A stretch of 53,637 nt of DNA from JAZSMS01 sp045536015 (GTDB taxonomy: Bacteria > Bacillota > Clostridia > Christensenellales > QALW01): contig JAZSMS010000007.1 in assembly GCA_045536015.1 (NCBI GenBank), forward strand, positions 1 to 53,637, written 5' to 3'. How positions within the stretch are numbered: the first letter of the stretch is position 1; every line of letters begins with the position of its first letter. The translations under genes were made by a program, and so were the position numbers. Below are positions 25,607 to 33,982 of the stretch, one piece after another. The notes under the pieces were generated by a model. It was not told where the DNA came from. It saw only the letters and a list, made by a program, of their open reading frames with translations, and ran no database searches.

Positions 25607-26156
25607 TTTCTATTATAACCTTTAAAGTTTTGTCTGGAACAAGCCCATCAACTGCTTGTCCGTTTTTTATCTTTTCGCGTATTTTTGTTGAAGAAATATT
25701 GCTTGCAGTATATTCCGCCCTTAAAATACAGGCACCTTTTTCTTCGGCAACGGTGTTTTGTGCTTTAACGCCGGGACGATCGACAACTATAAACTTTGCC
25801 ATTTTAAAAACGTCCTCCGCACGATACCATGTATGCAAGGTTTCTAAAGTATCTCCGCCTATCAAATAAAAATACTCGTCTTTTTTATTAAGCCCCGAAA
25901 GTGTATCAAATGTATACGTTTTTCCTTGACGGTTCATTTCTACAAGCGAGATAAAAAAATCTGCGTTATCCTCTATCGCCTTTTCAAGCATTTTTTTGCG
26001 GATTTCTTTATTTGTTACGTCTTTTTTATGCGGCGCATCGCCAAGCGGAAGAAACATAATTTTATCAAGCTTAAATTTTTCCTTGCAAAATAACGCAAGC
26101 TCTATATGCGCATTATGCGGAGGATCAAACGTTCCGCCCAAAATACCAATTTTCAT
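25587..26156 (-). CDS. nadD: Nicotinate-nucleotide adenylyltransferase
   Basis: 189 residues. N-terminal nucleotidyltransferase motif GGTFDPPHNAH (7-17), the NadD-typical FLPLGDAPHKK (about 36), and the ISSTKIREKI motif near the C-terminus. It makes deamido-NAD from NaMN and ATP. It starts the nadD-yqeK-rsfS operon, with GGAGA before the ATG. A weak promoter may lie in the 50-bp gap shared with the divergent gene at 26207. Confidence 0.95.
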   Translation of the reverse strand: MKIGILGGTFDPPHNAHIELALFCKEKFKLDKIMFLPLGDAPHKKDVTNKEIRKKMLEKAIEDNADFFISLVEMNRQGKTYTFDTLSGLNKKDEYFYLIGGDTLETLHTWYRAEDVFKMAKFIVVDRPGVKAQNTVAEEKGACILRAEYTASNISSTKIREKIKNGQAVDGLVPDKTLKVIIENELYKD

Positions 26157-26206
26157 ACGTTTATATCTCCAAATTTGTGTTAATAATTACTTTTGAGGTG
26201 AATATT

Positions 26207-26905
26207 TTGACAATCTTGTTCAGTATTTTATTATACCCTATTTTCTTTTTATTCAGCTACGTTTTTGCCGAATATATCTTTCCGACTAAAAATGCAGCTA
26301 TGATTTCTTCGTTTGCCTTTGCGGCAATTTTATCTATTATTTATTATACTATCCGCACTAAAATTAGTCAATACAGCACCGAGCAAAAGCAAACTAATCT
26401 TGCAAAAAAAGAGACCGTTTCTGCAATTATGTTGCTTGACGAAAAAAAGTACCGTTCGTTTTTTAAAAAAGGTGCGTTATGCGATAATTCTGCCCTTGGC
26501 GTTGACGAAGATAAGCTTATTACTTTCCTTAGAAAAAACGAGCCCGAATTTTTAGAAATCTACTCAGTTTCGGGCATAAACGAGGGTTGCAAAAACATTT
26601 TAGATTTTTTGGGTGTTGAATATATTGTTTACTCTCAGGACGAAATAATCGAGCAGATTGACACGTCAATCTTGCAAAAGGTGAATGGAAACACTCAAAA
26701 AAAGTTTAATTTAAGCAAAATTTTTACTGCCGAAACCGCCCGTTTTGCAATAAAATACGGCGTAATGCTTTTTGTTTTAAGCATATTTACGCCGTATAAA
26801 GCCTATTATTTAATTTTTGGCGGTCTTTTAATTATGTTTGCATTATCCGTATTCATTTTTAACCGTCTTAATCAACAAAATCAAATTCCATTTCGTCGAT
26901 CCTGA
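26207..26905 (+). CDS. Hypothetical membrane protein, convergent with obgE
   Basis: 232 residues from TTG 26207, chosen because GAGGTG lies 6 bp upstream; GTG 26177 in the same frame has no site. Two N-terminal hydrophobic helices (about 3-25 and 30-50), a charged central domain (about 60-165), and two C-terminal helices (about 178-194 and 197-217). The middle part includes a segment ending LDFLGVEYIVYSQDE. I recognise no family. It splits the usual obgE-nadD neighbourhood in the opposite direction, and its 3' end overlaps obgE by 38 bp. Confidence 0.65.
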   Translation: MTILFSILLYPIFFLFSYVFAEYIFPTKNAAMISSFAFAAILSIIYYTIRTKISQYSTEQKQTNLAKKETVSAIMLLDEKKYRSFFKKGALCDNSALGVDEDKLITFLRKNEPEFLEIYSVSGINEGCKNILDFLGVEYIVYSQDEIIEQIDTSILQKVNGNTQKKFNLSKIFTAETARFAIKYGVMLFVLSIFTPYKAYYLIFGGLLIMFALSVFIFNRLNQQNQIPFRRS

Positions 26906-28130
26906 TAACACAGCCGTCCGTTGCGCCTTTATCACGTAAAGCCTGAATAACGCCCTTTTCGCGAAGCATACGTTGGAAATAATCAAGCGAAAGCGTGTCT
27001 TCAAAGTTGATAGATCGTAACAAGTCATCAATAAGATTGCCTTCTACAACGTAAAGCTCTTGGGAAAGCTTTTTAACTTCAAACTGAGATTTATCCTCTT
27101 TGTAGGTAATCTGCACCTCTGAAGGAATCGGTTCAGGCTCGGGAAGCTCTTTTAATTTTTGCGCAATAGCGCGCAAAAGAGGCTCAAACCCCTTGTTTGT
27201 CGCCGCAGAAACAACATATAGCGGTGCATCGCCTATTTCCTCTTGTAAGCGCTTTATATTGTCTTGTGCGCCAAACATTTCAGACTTATTGGCAACCACA
27301 AACTGCGGAACGTCGCCAAGCGCAAGTGAATAGTTTTCAAGTTCCTTATTTATGGCGCGGTAATCCTCTACGGGATCGCGTCCCTCACAGCCAGAAATAT
27401 CAACAACGTGCATAATAACGCGTGTTCTTTCTATATGGCGCAAGAAAGCGTGACCAAGACCTGCGCCCTCTGCCGCACCTTCGATAAGGCCGGGGATATC
27501 TGCCGCAACAAAGGTAGAATTATCAATTTTAACAACGCCCAAGTTAGGTTCAAGCGTGGTAAAGTGGTAATTTGCAATTTTGGGTCTTGCCTTTGAAATA
27601 ACCGAAAGTATGGTTGATTTACCAACGTTAGGAAAGCCTACTAAACCAACGTCTGCAATGGTTTTAAGTTCTAAAATTATCTTATGCTGTTTTGTAATTT
27701 CGCCGTTTTGTGCAAAATTTGGTGAATGTAATTTAGCCGAAGCGTAGCTTGCATTTCCTCTGCCGCCTCTGCCGCCTTCAAGAATAACTGCGCGTGCATC
27801 CTTTTCAAACATATCAGCTATAACTCCGCCGGTTTCAGCATCCTTAACAATGGTACCGCGCGGAACGCGAATTTCTACACTCTTTCCTCTTGCTCCCGTG
27901 CGAAGATTAGAAGCACCGTTTTCACCGTCTTGGGCAGTAAAGTGCTTTTGAAAATGAAAATCTAACAGTGTGCGCATATCAGGGTCAACAACAACTACTA
28001 CATCGCCGCCCTTTCCGCCATTACCACCGTCAGGTCCACCCGTTTGCACGTACTTTTCCCTATGGAAAGATAATCCGCCGTTACCGCCGTTACCGCTTTT
28101 TACAAAAATTTTTACGTAATCAATAAACAT
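26868..28130 (-). CDS. obgE: Obg family GTPase
   Basis: 420 residues. Glycine-rich Obg fold (1-158, GNGGNGG and GGPDGGNGGKGGD), G domain with G1 GFPNVGKS (165-172), G3 ADIPGLIEGA and G4 ANKSE, and a C-terminal OCT domain (about 340-420). It takes part in 50S assembly and stress signalling. It has its own promoter at 28274-28302 and a ~135-nt leader. The L21/L27 genes usually found upstream are absent. Confidence 0.96.
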   Translation of the reverse strand: MFIDYVKIFVKSGNGGNGGLSFHREKYVQTGGPDGGNGGKGGDVVVVVDPDMRTLLDFHFQKHFTAQDGENGASNLRTGARGKSVEIRVPRGTIVKDAETGGVIADMFEKDARAVILEGGRGGRGNASYASAKLHSPNFAQNGEITKQHKIILELKTIADVGLVGFPNVGKSTILSVISKARPKIANYHFTTLEPNLGVVKIDNSTFVAADIPGLIEGAAEGAGLGHAFLRHIERTRVIMHVVDISGCEGRDPVEDYRAINKELENYSLALGDVPQFVVANKSEMFGAQDNIKRLQEEIGDAPLYVVSAATNKGFEPLLRAIAQKLKELPEPEPIPSEVQITYKEDKSQFEVKKLSQELYVVEGNLIDDLLRSINFEDTLSLDYFQRMLREKGVIQALRDKGATDGCVIRIDEMEFDFVD

Positions 28131-28273
28131 ATTTTTCTCCTGAAAATTACGTGTTTTTCCTTTTTATTATGAAAATAATTGTTGTTTATATTAATGGAAA
28201 TATTGCCAAATAACCATTTATCAAACGTAAAGTTGCTTTTTAATTTTCTTATTTTTAAAAAGAAATCTAATGT

Positions 28274-28302
28274 ATTGTAGCATCTTTTATCTATTTTGAC
28301 AA
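28274..28302 (-). promoter_or_regulatory. Sigma-A promoter of obgE inside the 3' end of nth
   Basis: Minus strand TTGTCA (28297-28302), 17-bp spacer, TACAAT (28274-28279). The -35 lies within the last codons of nth. The leader from about 28267 to 28131 is AT-rich, and I see no known riboswitch in it. Confidence 0.75.
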
Positions 28303-28922
28303 TTAAAATACTTGCACACACCCTTGATTGTGCAACGTTCACATTCGGGCTTCCGCGAAGCGCAACAATATCTTCCGTGAAAAATCAACAAATGATGCAC
28401 GTCAAGCCATTGCTCTTTATTTATCACTTTTTGAAGCTGAAGTTCCGTTTCAAGTTCATTTTTAGCATTTACAATTCCTATTCGATTTGAAACTCTAAAA
28501 ACATGGGTATCGACTGCTATCGCAGGAATACCAAAACCAACTGCCGCAACCACGTTTGCAGTTTTTCTTCCCACTCCTGCAAGCGTACGAAGTGTTGCAA
28601 TATCTCCAGGAACCTCTCCATTATATTTCTCAATAAGTTCATTAGAGGTCGCAAGAATATTTTTTGCCTTATTTTTATAAAAGCCGCACGAAAAAATCTT
28701 TTTCTCAAGTTCTTCCTGCGTAAGCGTTATCATTTTTTGCGGCGTATTATATTCCTTAAAAAGCTCTTTTGTAACTTGGTTTACTCTTTTGTCAGTACAC
28801 TGAGCCGAAAGCATTACGGCAACTAACAGCTCGTAATTATTAGAAAAAACCAATTCTGCTTTAGCATAGGGATAAAGTTTTTTTAGTTCGTTTATAACAA
28901 ATTCAATATCTTTCTTTTTCAT
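28287..28922 (-). CDS. nth: Endonuclease III
   Basis: 211 residues. Helix-hairpin-helix LAGVGRKTANVV with the catalytic Lys at about 119-121, catalytic Asp in AVDTHVFRV (about 139), and the [4Fe-4S] ligands C-x6-C-x2-C-x5-C near the C-terminus. It removes oxidised pyrimidines and nicks abasic sites. The N-terminus lines up with E. coli Nth at this ATG. There is no ribosome site: the ATG follows the T-run of the upstream terminator by 2 bp. Confidence 0.94.
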   Translation of the reverse strand: MKKKDIEFVINELKKLYPYAKAELVFSNNYELLVAVMLSAQCTDKRVNQVTKELFKEYNTPQKMITLTQEELEKKIFSCGFYKNKAKNILATSNELIEKYNGEVPGDIATLRTLAGVGRKTANVVAAVGFGIPAIAVDTHVFRVSNRIGIVNAKNELETELQLQKVINKEQWLDVHHLLIFHGRYCCASRKPECERCTIKGVCKYFNCQNR

Positions 28923-28931
28923 ACAAAAAAA

Positions 28932-28953
28932 CGGCTGCCTAAAAAGGCAGCCG
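28932..28953 (-). terminator. Terminator of the GH99-like surface protein gene
   Basis: Perfect 8-bp GC-rich stem CGGCTGCC/GGCAGCCG (28932-28939 with 28946-28953), then a minus-strand run of seven Ts at 28925-28931, directly before the nth ATG. Confidence 0.92.
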
Positions 28954-28960
28954 ATAATAA

Positions 28961-30523
28961 TTATTTATTTTTTTCTGCTGCGCCTGCTGCCTTTTTCTTT
29001 TTAGAAGCGGCAACAATTATTATAACAACAACTGCAATAACAACAACTGCGCCTGCAGCAATAGCAATGTAAAGTACGTTTCCACCATTATCTTCCTCTT
29101 CGTCCGGAACAGGAGTAGGTGTTGCATCAACTATAGGATTGCCCTGTGCGTCAAGCTTTGCAACAAGCTTTTCGTCATAGTCATACTTAAATAAGTTACC
29201 CTTAATGTCGGTGCAGATGAATTTATAATCAGCATCACCGTCTGTCATAAACTTAACTGCGGGTAAGTTTTCATTGCCATAGAAATACTGTCTTAATGCT
29301 TTAAGATAAGAATACTCATACTGATATTCGGTAGCAGTCTTTGTGGGGCAAAGATATGCGCCGCCTGCAAAATCATCCCAAGCATAGATCATAGTTGCTT
29401 TTAAGTTAGCGGGCTTATTGGTTGTTTCAACAGCCTTTTTAACGTGAGCAACAAACTCTTCTGTAGTTGCCTTTGCAACCTTATCAGTTTCTTTACCCGA
29501 AAGCTCAAAACGAACAGATGTGGCTTCATCGTCATAATATTTAAGCATACCGTCAACCTTGATGGTCTTGCCGGCAAGGACAGACTTATCAAAACCTGTT
29601 ACAACATTGGGAATAACGTTTTCTGCATTTGATGCCCAGTTTGCTTCAACGCGCTCTACCATTGCCGAATAAGCTTCGCCGTTTGAACCGGAACCCGCAT
29701 ACCACGAAATAGCCTCGCAACCTGCTGCAGTTGCTGCTGCATAGTTGGGTGCATTAAGAGCAACAAAATAGGCTGTCTGAATTTCGATAGGAAAGATTGT
29801 TTCTGCACTGTTTTTCTTTGATTCGTCATGACCATTTTTAACAGCATTACCAAACTTTCTGTTGATGATGTCTACCTGATCTTTAACCGTAGCAGCATCA
29901 CTCCAAAGAATAAATACAACGGGACGTCCGTCTTCAGAGGTAAGATAACCCTTTTGAAGCATATAGTCGCTTAAGAAATATGTAGCATCTCTATTGGCAT
30001 CGAAATCACCATCAATAACGCCACAGAACATAACCGGCTTTGCAAAGCCTACAGCCTGGGTGTAAGCAGAAACGTGCTGTTTGAACTGAGCGTTCATAAG
30101 CGAAAGTGCCGATCTGATGGTGCCGTTTTTACCAACACCTGCATAATACTTATATGCAACAAAGTCAATACCGGCAGCTGCAGCAAGATCCATTTCGTTA
30201 ATTAAAACGGTCTTTGAAAATCTATCAAAGTGAAGAGCATTATTACGGTTATAAGCGTAATAAGGAACTCTGTCAGTACCATCTAAAACTTTTGAAAGTT
30301 GGTCTGCAATAGTATAATCATAGTCGGTGGTATATTTTGCTCCGCCGGGAATATCGCCGGTACCGCATTCACCTTGCATATAATATGCACCAACAAGGCT
30401 TTCAACCGTTTTAGTTTCGGTTGCAGCATTGTTGTCTACAGGCTCTGCCTGCGCAAAGCAAACAACACTTAAGCAAGAGATAGTAATTGCCAAAGTAATA
30501 ATGGCAGCAAGTAGTTTTTTCAT
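28961..30523 (-). CDS. Secreted, membrane-anchored GH99/WbsX-like protein
   Basis: 520 residues. Signal peptide (1-24, cleavage near CFAQA), a large outer domain (about 40-440), an acidic Pro-rich linker, a C-terminal membrane helix (about 484-506) and a Lys-rich tail, so it is anchored at both processing ends outside the cell. GAYYMQGECGTGD, AAAAGIDFVAYKYY and FIEIQ-type strands followed by YAWDDFAGGAYLCP resemble the TIM barrel of GH99-like/WbsX proteins acting on mannose-type glycans. That assignment is by pattern only. It is a monocistronic gene with a strong promoter and terminator. Confidence 0.6.
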   Translation of the reverse strand: MKKLLAAIITLAITISCLSVVCFAQAEPVDNNAATETKTVESLVGAYYMQGECGTGDIPGGAKYTTDYDYTIADQLSKVLDGTDRVPYYAYNRNNALHFDRFSKTVLINEMDLAAAAGIDFVAYKYYAGVGKNGTIRSALSLMNAQFKQHVSAYTQAVGFAKPVMFCGVIDGDFDANRDATYFLSDYMLQKGYLTSEDGRPVVFILWSDAATVKDQVDIINRKFGNAVKNGHDESKKNSAETIFPIEIQTAYFVALNAPNYAAATAAGCEAISWYAGSGSNGEAYSAMVERVEANWASNAENVIPNVVTGFDKSVLAGKTIKVDGMLKYYDDEATSVRFELSGKETDKVAKATTEEFVAHVKKAVETTNKPANLKATMIYAWDDFAGGAYLCPTKTATEYQYEYSYLKALRQYFYGNENLPAVKFMTDGDADYKFICTDIKGNLFKYDYDEKLVAKLDAQGNPIVDATPTPVPDEEEDNGGNVLYIAIAAGAVVVIAVVVIIIVAASKKKKAAGAAEKNK

Positions 30524-30555
30524 TTTATTTCCTCCTGATAAAAAACTTTAAATTA

Positions 30556-30584
30556 ATTATACACTATGCTTTATCAAATTGCAA
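30556..30584 (-). promoter_or_regulatory. Strong sigma-A promoter of the GH99-like gene
   Basis: Minus strand TTGCAA (30579-30584), 17-bp spacer, TATAAT (30556-30561). AGGAGG precedes the ATG at 30523. Confidence 0.85.
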
Positions 30585-30689
30585 CATAATTTTTTATTAT
30601 TTTAGAAACATTTTATTTAAATTTTAATTTTCGCACCACGATATATAGTAATATATACGTTAAATTTACACAATAAAGAACTTTTTGAT

Positions 30690-30717
30690 TTGACATATAG
30701 TGATTTTTGTTTATAAT
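30690..30717 (+). promoter_or_regulatory. Consensus sigma-A promoter of glyS
   Basis: TTGACA (30690-30695), 16-bp spacer, TATAAT (30712-30717): both hexamers are perfect. Only ~25 nt separate the start site from the ATG, which leaves no space for a T-box. Confidence 0.9.
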
Positions 30718-30749
30718 GGTAATATCAAATATAATAGAGGTATTTTGAT

Positions 30750-32126
30750 ATGGATATGGAAAAAGTTATTTCTCTTTGTAAGGGTAAAGGTTTTATTTAC
30801 CCCGGAAGCGAGATCTACGGCGGTCTTGCAAACACCTGGGATTACGGTCCGCTTGGTGTAGAACTTAAAAACAACGTAAAAAAAGCTTGGTGGCAAAAAT
30901 TTGTTCAGGAAAGCCCCTACAACGTAGGTGTTGACTGCGCAATCTTAATGAACCCTGAAGTTTGGGTTGCTTCCGGTCACGTTGGGGGATTTTCCGATCC
31001 TTTAATGGACTGCAAGGCTTGTAAGGCTCGTTACCGCGCTGATAAGCTTATAGAAGACTTTAACCACGAAAAAGGCACCGATATGGTTGTTGACGGTTGG
31101 AGCAATCAACAAATGGAAGAATATATAGACCAAAATGGCATCGTTTGTCCCACCTGCGGCAAAAAAGACTGGACTGCAATACGTAAGTTTAACCTTATGT
31201 TTAAAACCTTCCAGGGTGTTACGGAAGATACTTCTTCAACCGTTTACCTCCGTCCCGAAACTGCACAAGGTATTTTTGTAAACTTTAAAAACGTTCAACG
31301 AACGACCCGTAAAAAAGTTCCATTTGGTATCTGTCAGGTAGGTAAATCTTTCAGAAATGAAATTACTCCCGGCAACTTTACCTTTAGAACAAGAGAGTTT
31401 GAGCAGATGGAGCTTGAATTCTTCTGCAAACCCGGCGAGGACCTTGAATGGTTTGAATATTGGCGCAATTTCTGCAAGCAGTGGTTGCTTGACCTTGGCA
31501 TTAAGGAAGAAGCCTTAAGAACACGCGATCATTCGCCCGAAGAGCTTGCTTTCTACTCAAAAGCAACAACAGACTTTGAATATCTCTTCCCGTTTGGTTG
31601 GGGCGAGCTTTGGGGTGTTGCCGACAGAACCGACTATGACCTTAAATGCCACGCCGAGCATAGTGGCGAAAATATGGAATACCTTGACCCCATCACAAAC
31701 GAAAAGTATATTCCCTACTGCATCGAGCCTTCGCTTGGTGCCGACCGCGTTACTCTTGCTTTCCTTTGCAACGCTTTTGAAGAGGAAACGCTTGAAAACG
31801 GCGACGTTAGAAACGTGCTTCATCTTCACCCCGTACTTGCTCCGTTTAAGTGTGCAGTACTTCCCTTACAAAAGAAGTTAAGTGAAAAGGCTCTTGAAGT
31901 TCACGCTCTTTTAGCAAAGCACTTCCCCGTTGATTACGACGAGGCAGGCTCAATCGGCAAGCGCTATCGCCGTCAGGATGAAAACGGCACTCCATACTGC
32001 GTAACGGTTGACTTTGATACTCTTGAGCAAGGCACCGTAACCGTTCGTGACCGCGATACTATGGAGCAAATAACGCTTCCTATCGAAAAGGTTGCAGACT
32101 TTATTAAAGAAAAGCTTGTTTTCTAA
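30750..32126 (+). CDS. glyS: Glycyl-tRNA synthetase (homodimeric type)
   Basis: 458 residues, class II. N-terminal GFIYPGSEIYGGL, motif 2 FRNEITPGNFTFRTREFEQM, motif 3 around CIEPSLGADRVTLAFL, and a C-terminal anticodon-binding domain (about 360-458, HPVLAPFKCAVLP). A Cys-rich insertion (CPTCGKKDW) is usual in this bacterial subgroup. ATG 30750 is taken; ATG 30756 is a possible second start. Confidence 0.96.
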   Translation: MDMEKVISLCKGKGFIYPGSEIYGGLANTWDYGPLGVELKNNVKKAWWQKFVQESPYNVGVDCAILMNPEVWVASGHVGGFSDPLMDCKACKARYRADKLIEDFNHEKGTDMVVDGWSNQQMEEYIDQNGIVCPTCGKKDWTAIRKFNLMFKTFQGVTEDTSSTVYLRPETAQGIFVNFKNVQRTTRKKVPFGICQVGKSFRNEITPGNFTFRTREFEQMELEFFCKPGEDLEWFEYWRNFCKQWLLDLGIKEEALRTRDHSPEELAFYSKATTDFEYLFPFGWGELWGVADRTDYDLKCHAEHSGENMEYLDPITNEKYIPYCIEPSLGADRVTLAFLCNAFEEETLENGDVRNVLHLHPVLAPFKCAVLPLQKKLSEKALEVHALLAKHFPVDYDEAGSIGKRYRRQDENGTPYCVTVDFDTLEQGTVTVRDRDTMEQITLPIEKVADFIKEKLVF

Positions 32127-32140
32127 ACTTAAGAAATAAC

Positions 32141-32173
32141 AAAAAACAGTCCGATTTTTTCGGACTGTTTTTT
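32141..32173. terminator. Bidirectional terminator between glyS and the zinc-ribbon gene
   Basis: 13-bp stem AAAAAACAGTCCG/CGGACTGTTTTTT (32141-32153 with 32161-32173), 7-base loop, usable on both strands. Confidence 0.92.
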
Positions 32174-32591
32174 ATACCTTTTTATTAATCTGTGTTTTAC
32201 AAACTCGGCAAGTAATTTTAATTTTACCTTTTCCTCTTGGTACGCGGGAGTAATTTTTACAATTTGGGCACTTAACGTAAACAAATTCTTTTGCATCTTT
32301 AATTCGTGTCACATTAAACTTGCACTTAGTTAAAAAGCGGTTCTTTTTTCCTAAATATTTATTGTTTTCCATAACTCGACGGTTAATATTTTTTGAAAAC
32401 GTACGGTAAATTATATAAATAAGCAACGCGGTACTTATAAACGATAAAACCGTTGTTATAATCGGAATATTAAACCAACTTAATATCATTGACAAAACCG
32501 AAAAAGAAACGCCCAAAATAAGCATATCCTTTCCGAATTGATCTACGCCGTAACGTCCGTACATAAACTTTTTAAATTTATCGCCAATCAT
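32172..32591 (-). CDS. Conserved zinc-ribbon membrane protein
   Basis: 139 residues. N-terminal FKKFMYGRYGVDQFGKDML, two membrane helices (about 23-42 and 45-64), and a C-terminal zinc ribbon with CPNC and CRVC pairs 20 residues apart around a segment ending RVPRGKGKIKITC. Small proteins with this layout are widespread in Clostridia; the function is unknown. The ATG has AGGTGAT upstream. Confidence 0.75.
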   Translation of the reverse strand: MIGDKFKKFMYGRYGVDQFGKDMLILGVSFSVLSMILSWFNIPIITTVLSFISTALLIYIIYRTFSKNINRRVMENNKYLGKKNRFLTKCKFNVTRIKDAKEFVYVKCPNCKNYSRVPRGKGKIKITCRVCKTQINKKV

Positions 32592-32674
32592 TTTTATATC
32601 ACCTTTTCTGTTTGTAAATATTATATACTTTAATTTTGAAAAATAAGTGTAATTAAAATAAAAATGTTAAAAAA

Positions 32675-33340
32675 TTATTCTTTAAGCTTTTGAAGTGCCG
32701 CTTTTTCTATTCTGCTTACGTAAGAACGTGAAATATTGAGTTTTTGCGCTACCTCTCTTTGTGTACACGGTGCTTGCCCAAACAGTCCAAACCTGAGTGC
32801 TATAATTTTAATTTCCCTTAAATTAAGCACCTTTTTCATTTTTTTAAGCAACTTTTTATAATTTACACGCTCGTCAACGCTTGTTTCGACGTCTTTGTCG
32901 TCAGATTGTAAAATATCAAGCAAAGAGACCTCATTTCCCTCTTTATCCGTACCAAGCGGCTCGTAAAGAGAAATTTCGGCACGTTGCTTTTTGCTCGACC
33001 GCAAAAACATTAAAATTTCATTTTCTATGCACCTTGAAGCGTACGTTGCAAGATGCGCAGTCTTATCGGGATGATAAGAATTTACCGCCTTTATTAAGCC
33101 AATAGAACCTATTGAAATTAAATCGTCATTATCAACGCCTGATGCAGCATACTTTTTCGCAATATGCGCAACAAGTCTCATATTATGTTCGATAAGCTTG
33201 TTTTTAGCATCAAGGTCACCTTGCAGATTTTTTTGTATAAGCTCTTTTTCTTCTTCCTTTTTTAGCGGTTTAGGAAACGAAATTTTAATATGCCCTATTA
33301 AAAAGGGCATCTCAAGCAGTAAACTAATAAGCCATATCAT
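32675..33340 (-). CDS. sigK: Sporulation sigma factor sigma-K, uninterrupted
   Basis: 221 residues. The hydrophobic pro-sequence-like N-terminus (MIWLISLLLEMPFLIG) precedes sigma region 2 (EHNMRLVAHIAKKY, DDLISIGSIGLIKAV, ATYASRCIENEILM) and region 4 (CTQREVAQKLNISRSYVSRI). The EISLYEPLGTDKEGNE stretch matches SigK closely. Sigma-K drives late mother-cell genes such as coat and exosporium. ATG 33340 is chosen because GGAGGT lies upstream. The reading frame is continuous, so there is no skin element here. Confidence 0.9.
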   Translation of the reverse strand: MIWLISLLLEMPFLIGHIKISFPKPLKKEEEKELIQKNLQGDLDAKNKLIEHNMRLVAHIAKKYAASGVDNDDLISIGSIGLIKAVNSYHPDKTAHLATYASRCIENEILMFLRSSKKQRAEISLYEPLGTDKEGNEVSLLDILQSDDKDVETSVDERVNYKKLLKKMKKVLNLREIKIIALRFGLFGQAPCTQREVAQKLNISRSYVSRIEKAALQKLKE

Positions 33341-33401
33341 AATTTTATACCTCCATTTGTATAAAAGATATGACACGGCTTTTTATTTTTTTACAATTTT
33401 T

Positions 33402-33755
33402 TTATTTTTTTGGACCGATAAATGGAAGCACCTTTGCTTTACCCTTAAGCGTATTAACTAATCCATAAATAGTAAAAAACCAAACGTAAATAAAAAACAA
33501 AAAAAACAAAATCAAAGTTACAAGCGAAAAGATGCTTGCAAATGCGCTTAACAAATGCGCAATAAAGATAAATAAAATAAAAACAAACTGACTAAGCGTA
33601 AGCGCAAATCCCTGACGTGCGTGAAACTGGGCAAAAGGCGAATCGCTTGCGGCAAAATATGGTACGACAAACAAAAGGCCAAAATATGCCCAAGCGGAAA
33701 TTCCCTTGTTGTCCCGAATATCTTTTTGTGAAAACTGACTTGTTTTATCCATCAT
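33402..33755 (-). CDS. DUF4870-like small membrane protein
   Basis: 117 residues with about three membrane helices. The sequence FAQFHARQGFALTLSQF after a first helix, and a C-terminal GLVNTLKGKAKVLPFIG, are typical of DUF4870/Tic20-like proteins of unknown role. It lies 61 bp before sigK on the same strand, but a link to sporulation is not shown. GGAGATG precedes the ATG pair at 33755. Confidence 0.75.
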   Translation of the reverse strand: MMDKTSQFSQKDIRDNKGISAWAYFGLLFVVPYFAASDSPFAQFHARQGFALTLSQFVFILFIFIAHLLSAFASIFSLVTLILFFLFFIYVWFFTIYGLVNTLKGKAKVLPFIGPKK

Positions 33756-33779
33756 AACATCTCCAAAGTTATTTTATAT

Positions 33780-33808
33780 ATTTTAACACCTATATCGCTT
33801 TTTTGCAA
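33780..33808 (-). promoter_or_regulatory. Promoter of the DUF4870-like gene
   Basis: Minus strand TTGCAA (33803-33808), 17-bp spacer, TAAAAT (33780-33785). The rest of the 227-bp gap up to 33982 is AT-rich with only the pgcA terminator visible. Confidence 0.6.
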
Positions 33809-33934
33809 TAACAAAAATGTGCAGAAAGTTTAATTAAAAAGCAAAAATCTTATTTTCCTTTTTTCTTTAATTTTTAACTATAAAATAAAAATTTCTTCTT
33901 TGATAGCAAAGCTATGAAATGACATCAAAACACT

Positions 33935-33961
33935 AAGCCACCCGCTTTTAACGGGTGGCTT
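33935..33961 (-). terminator. Hairpin after pgcA
   Basis: 10-bp perfect stem AAGCCACCCG/CGGGTGGCTT (33935-33944 with 33952-33961), 7-base loop. The minus-strand tail is only weakly T-rich. Confidence 0.7.
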
Positions 33962-33982
33962 TAATGTTTTTAGTTGTAGCAA

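Noticed and set aside
30718..30749. T-box riboswitch upstream of glyS
   Set aside because: Only ~30 bp separate a perfect promoter from the ATG, and the T-box sequence is not present.
32675..33340. sigK interrupted by a skin element
   Set aside because: The reading frame is continuous through regions 2 to 4, with no recombinase gene nearby.
33341..33401. Sigma-E promoter for sigK (CATATC and TATACAAAT are present)
   Set aside because: The two elements are not at sigma-E spacing and no -35 ATATT-like element is in place, so I do not list it.
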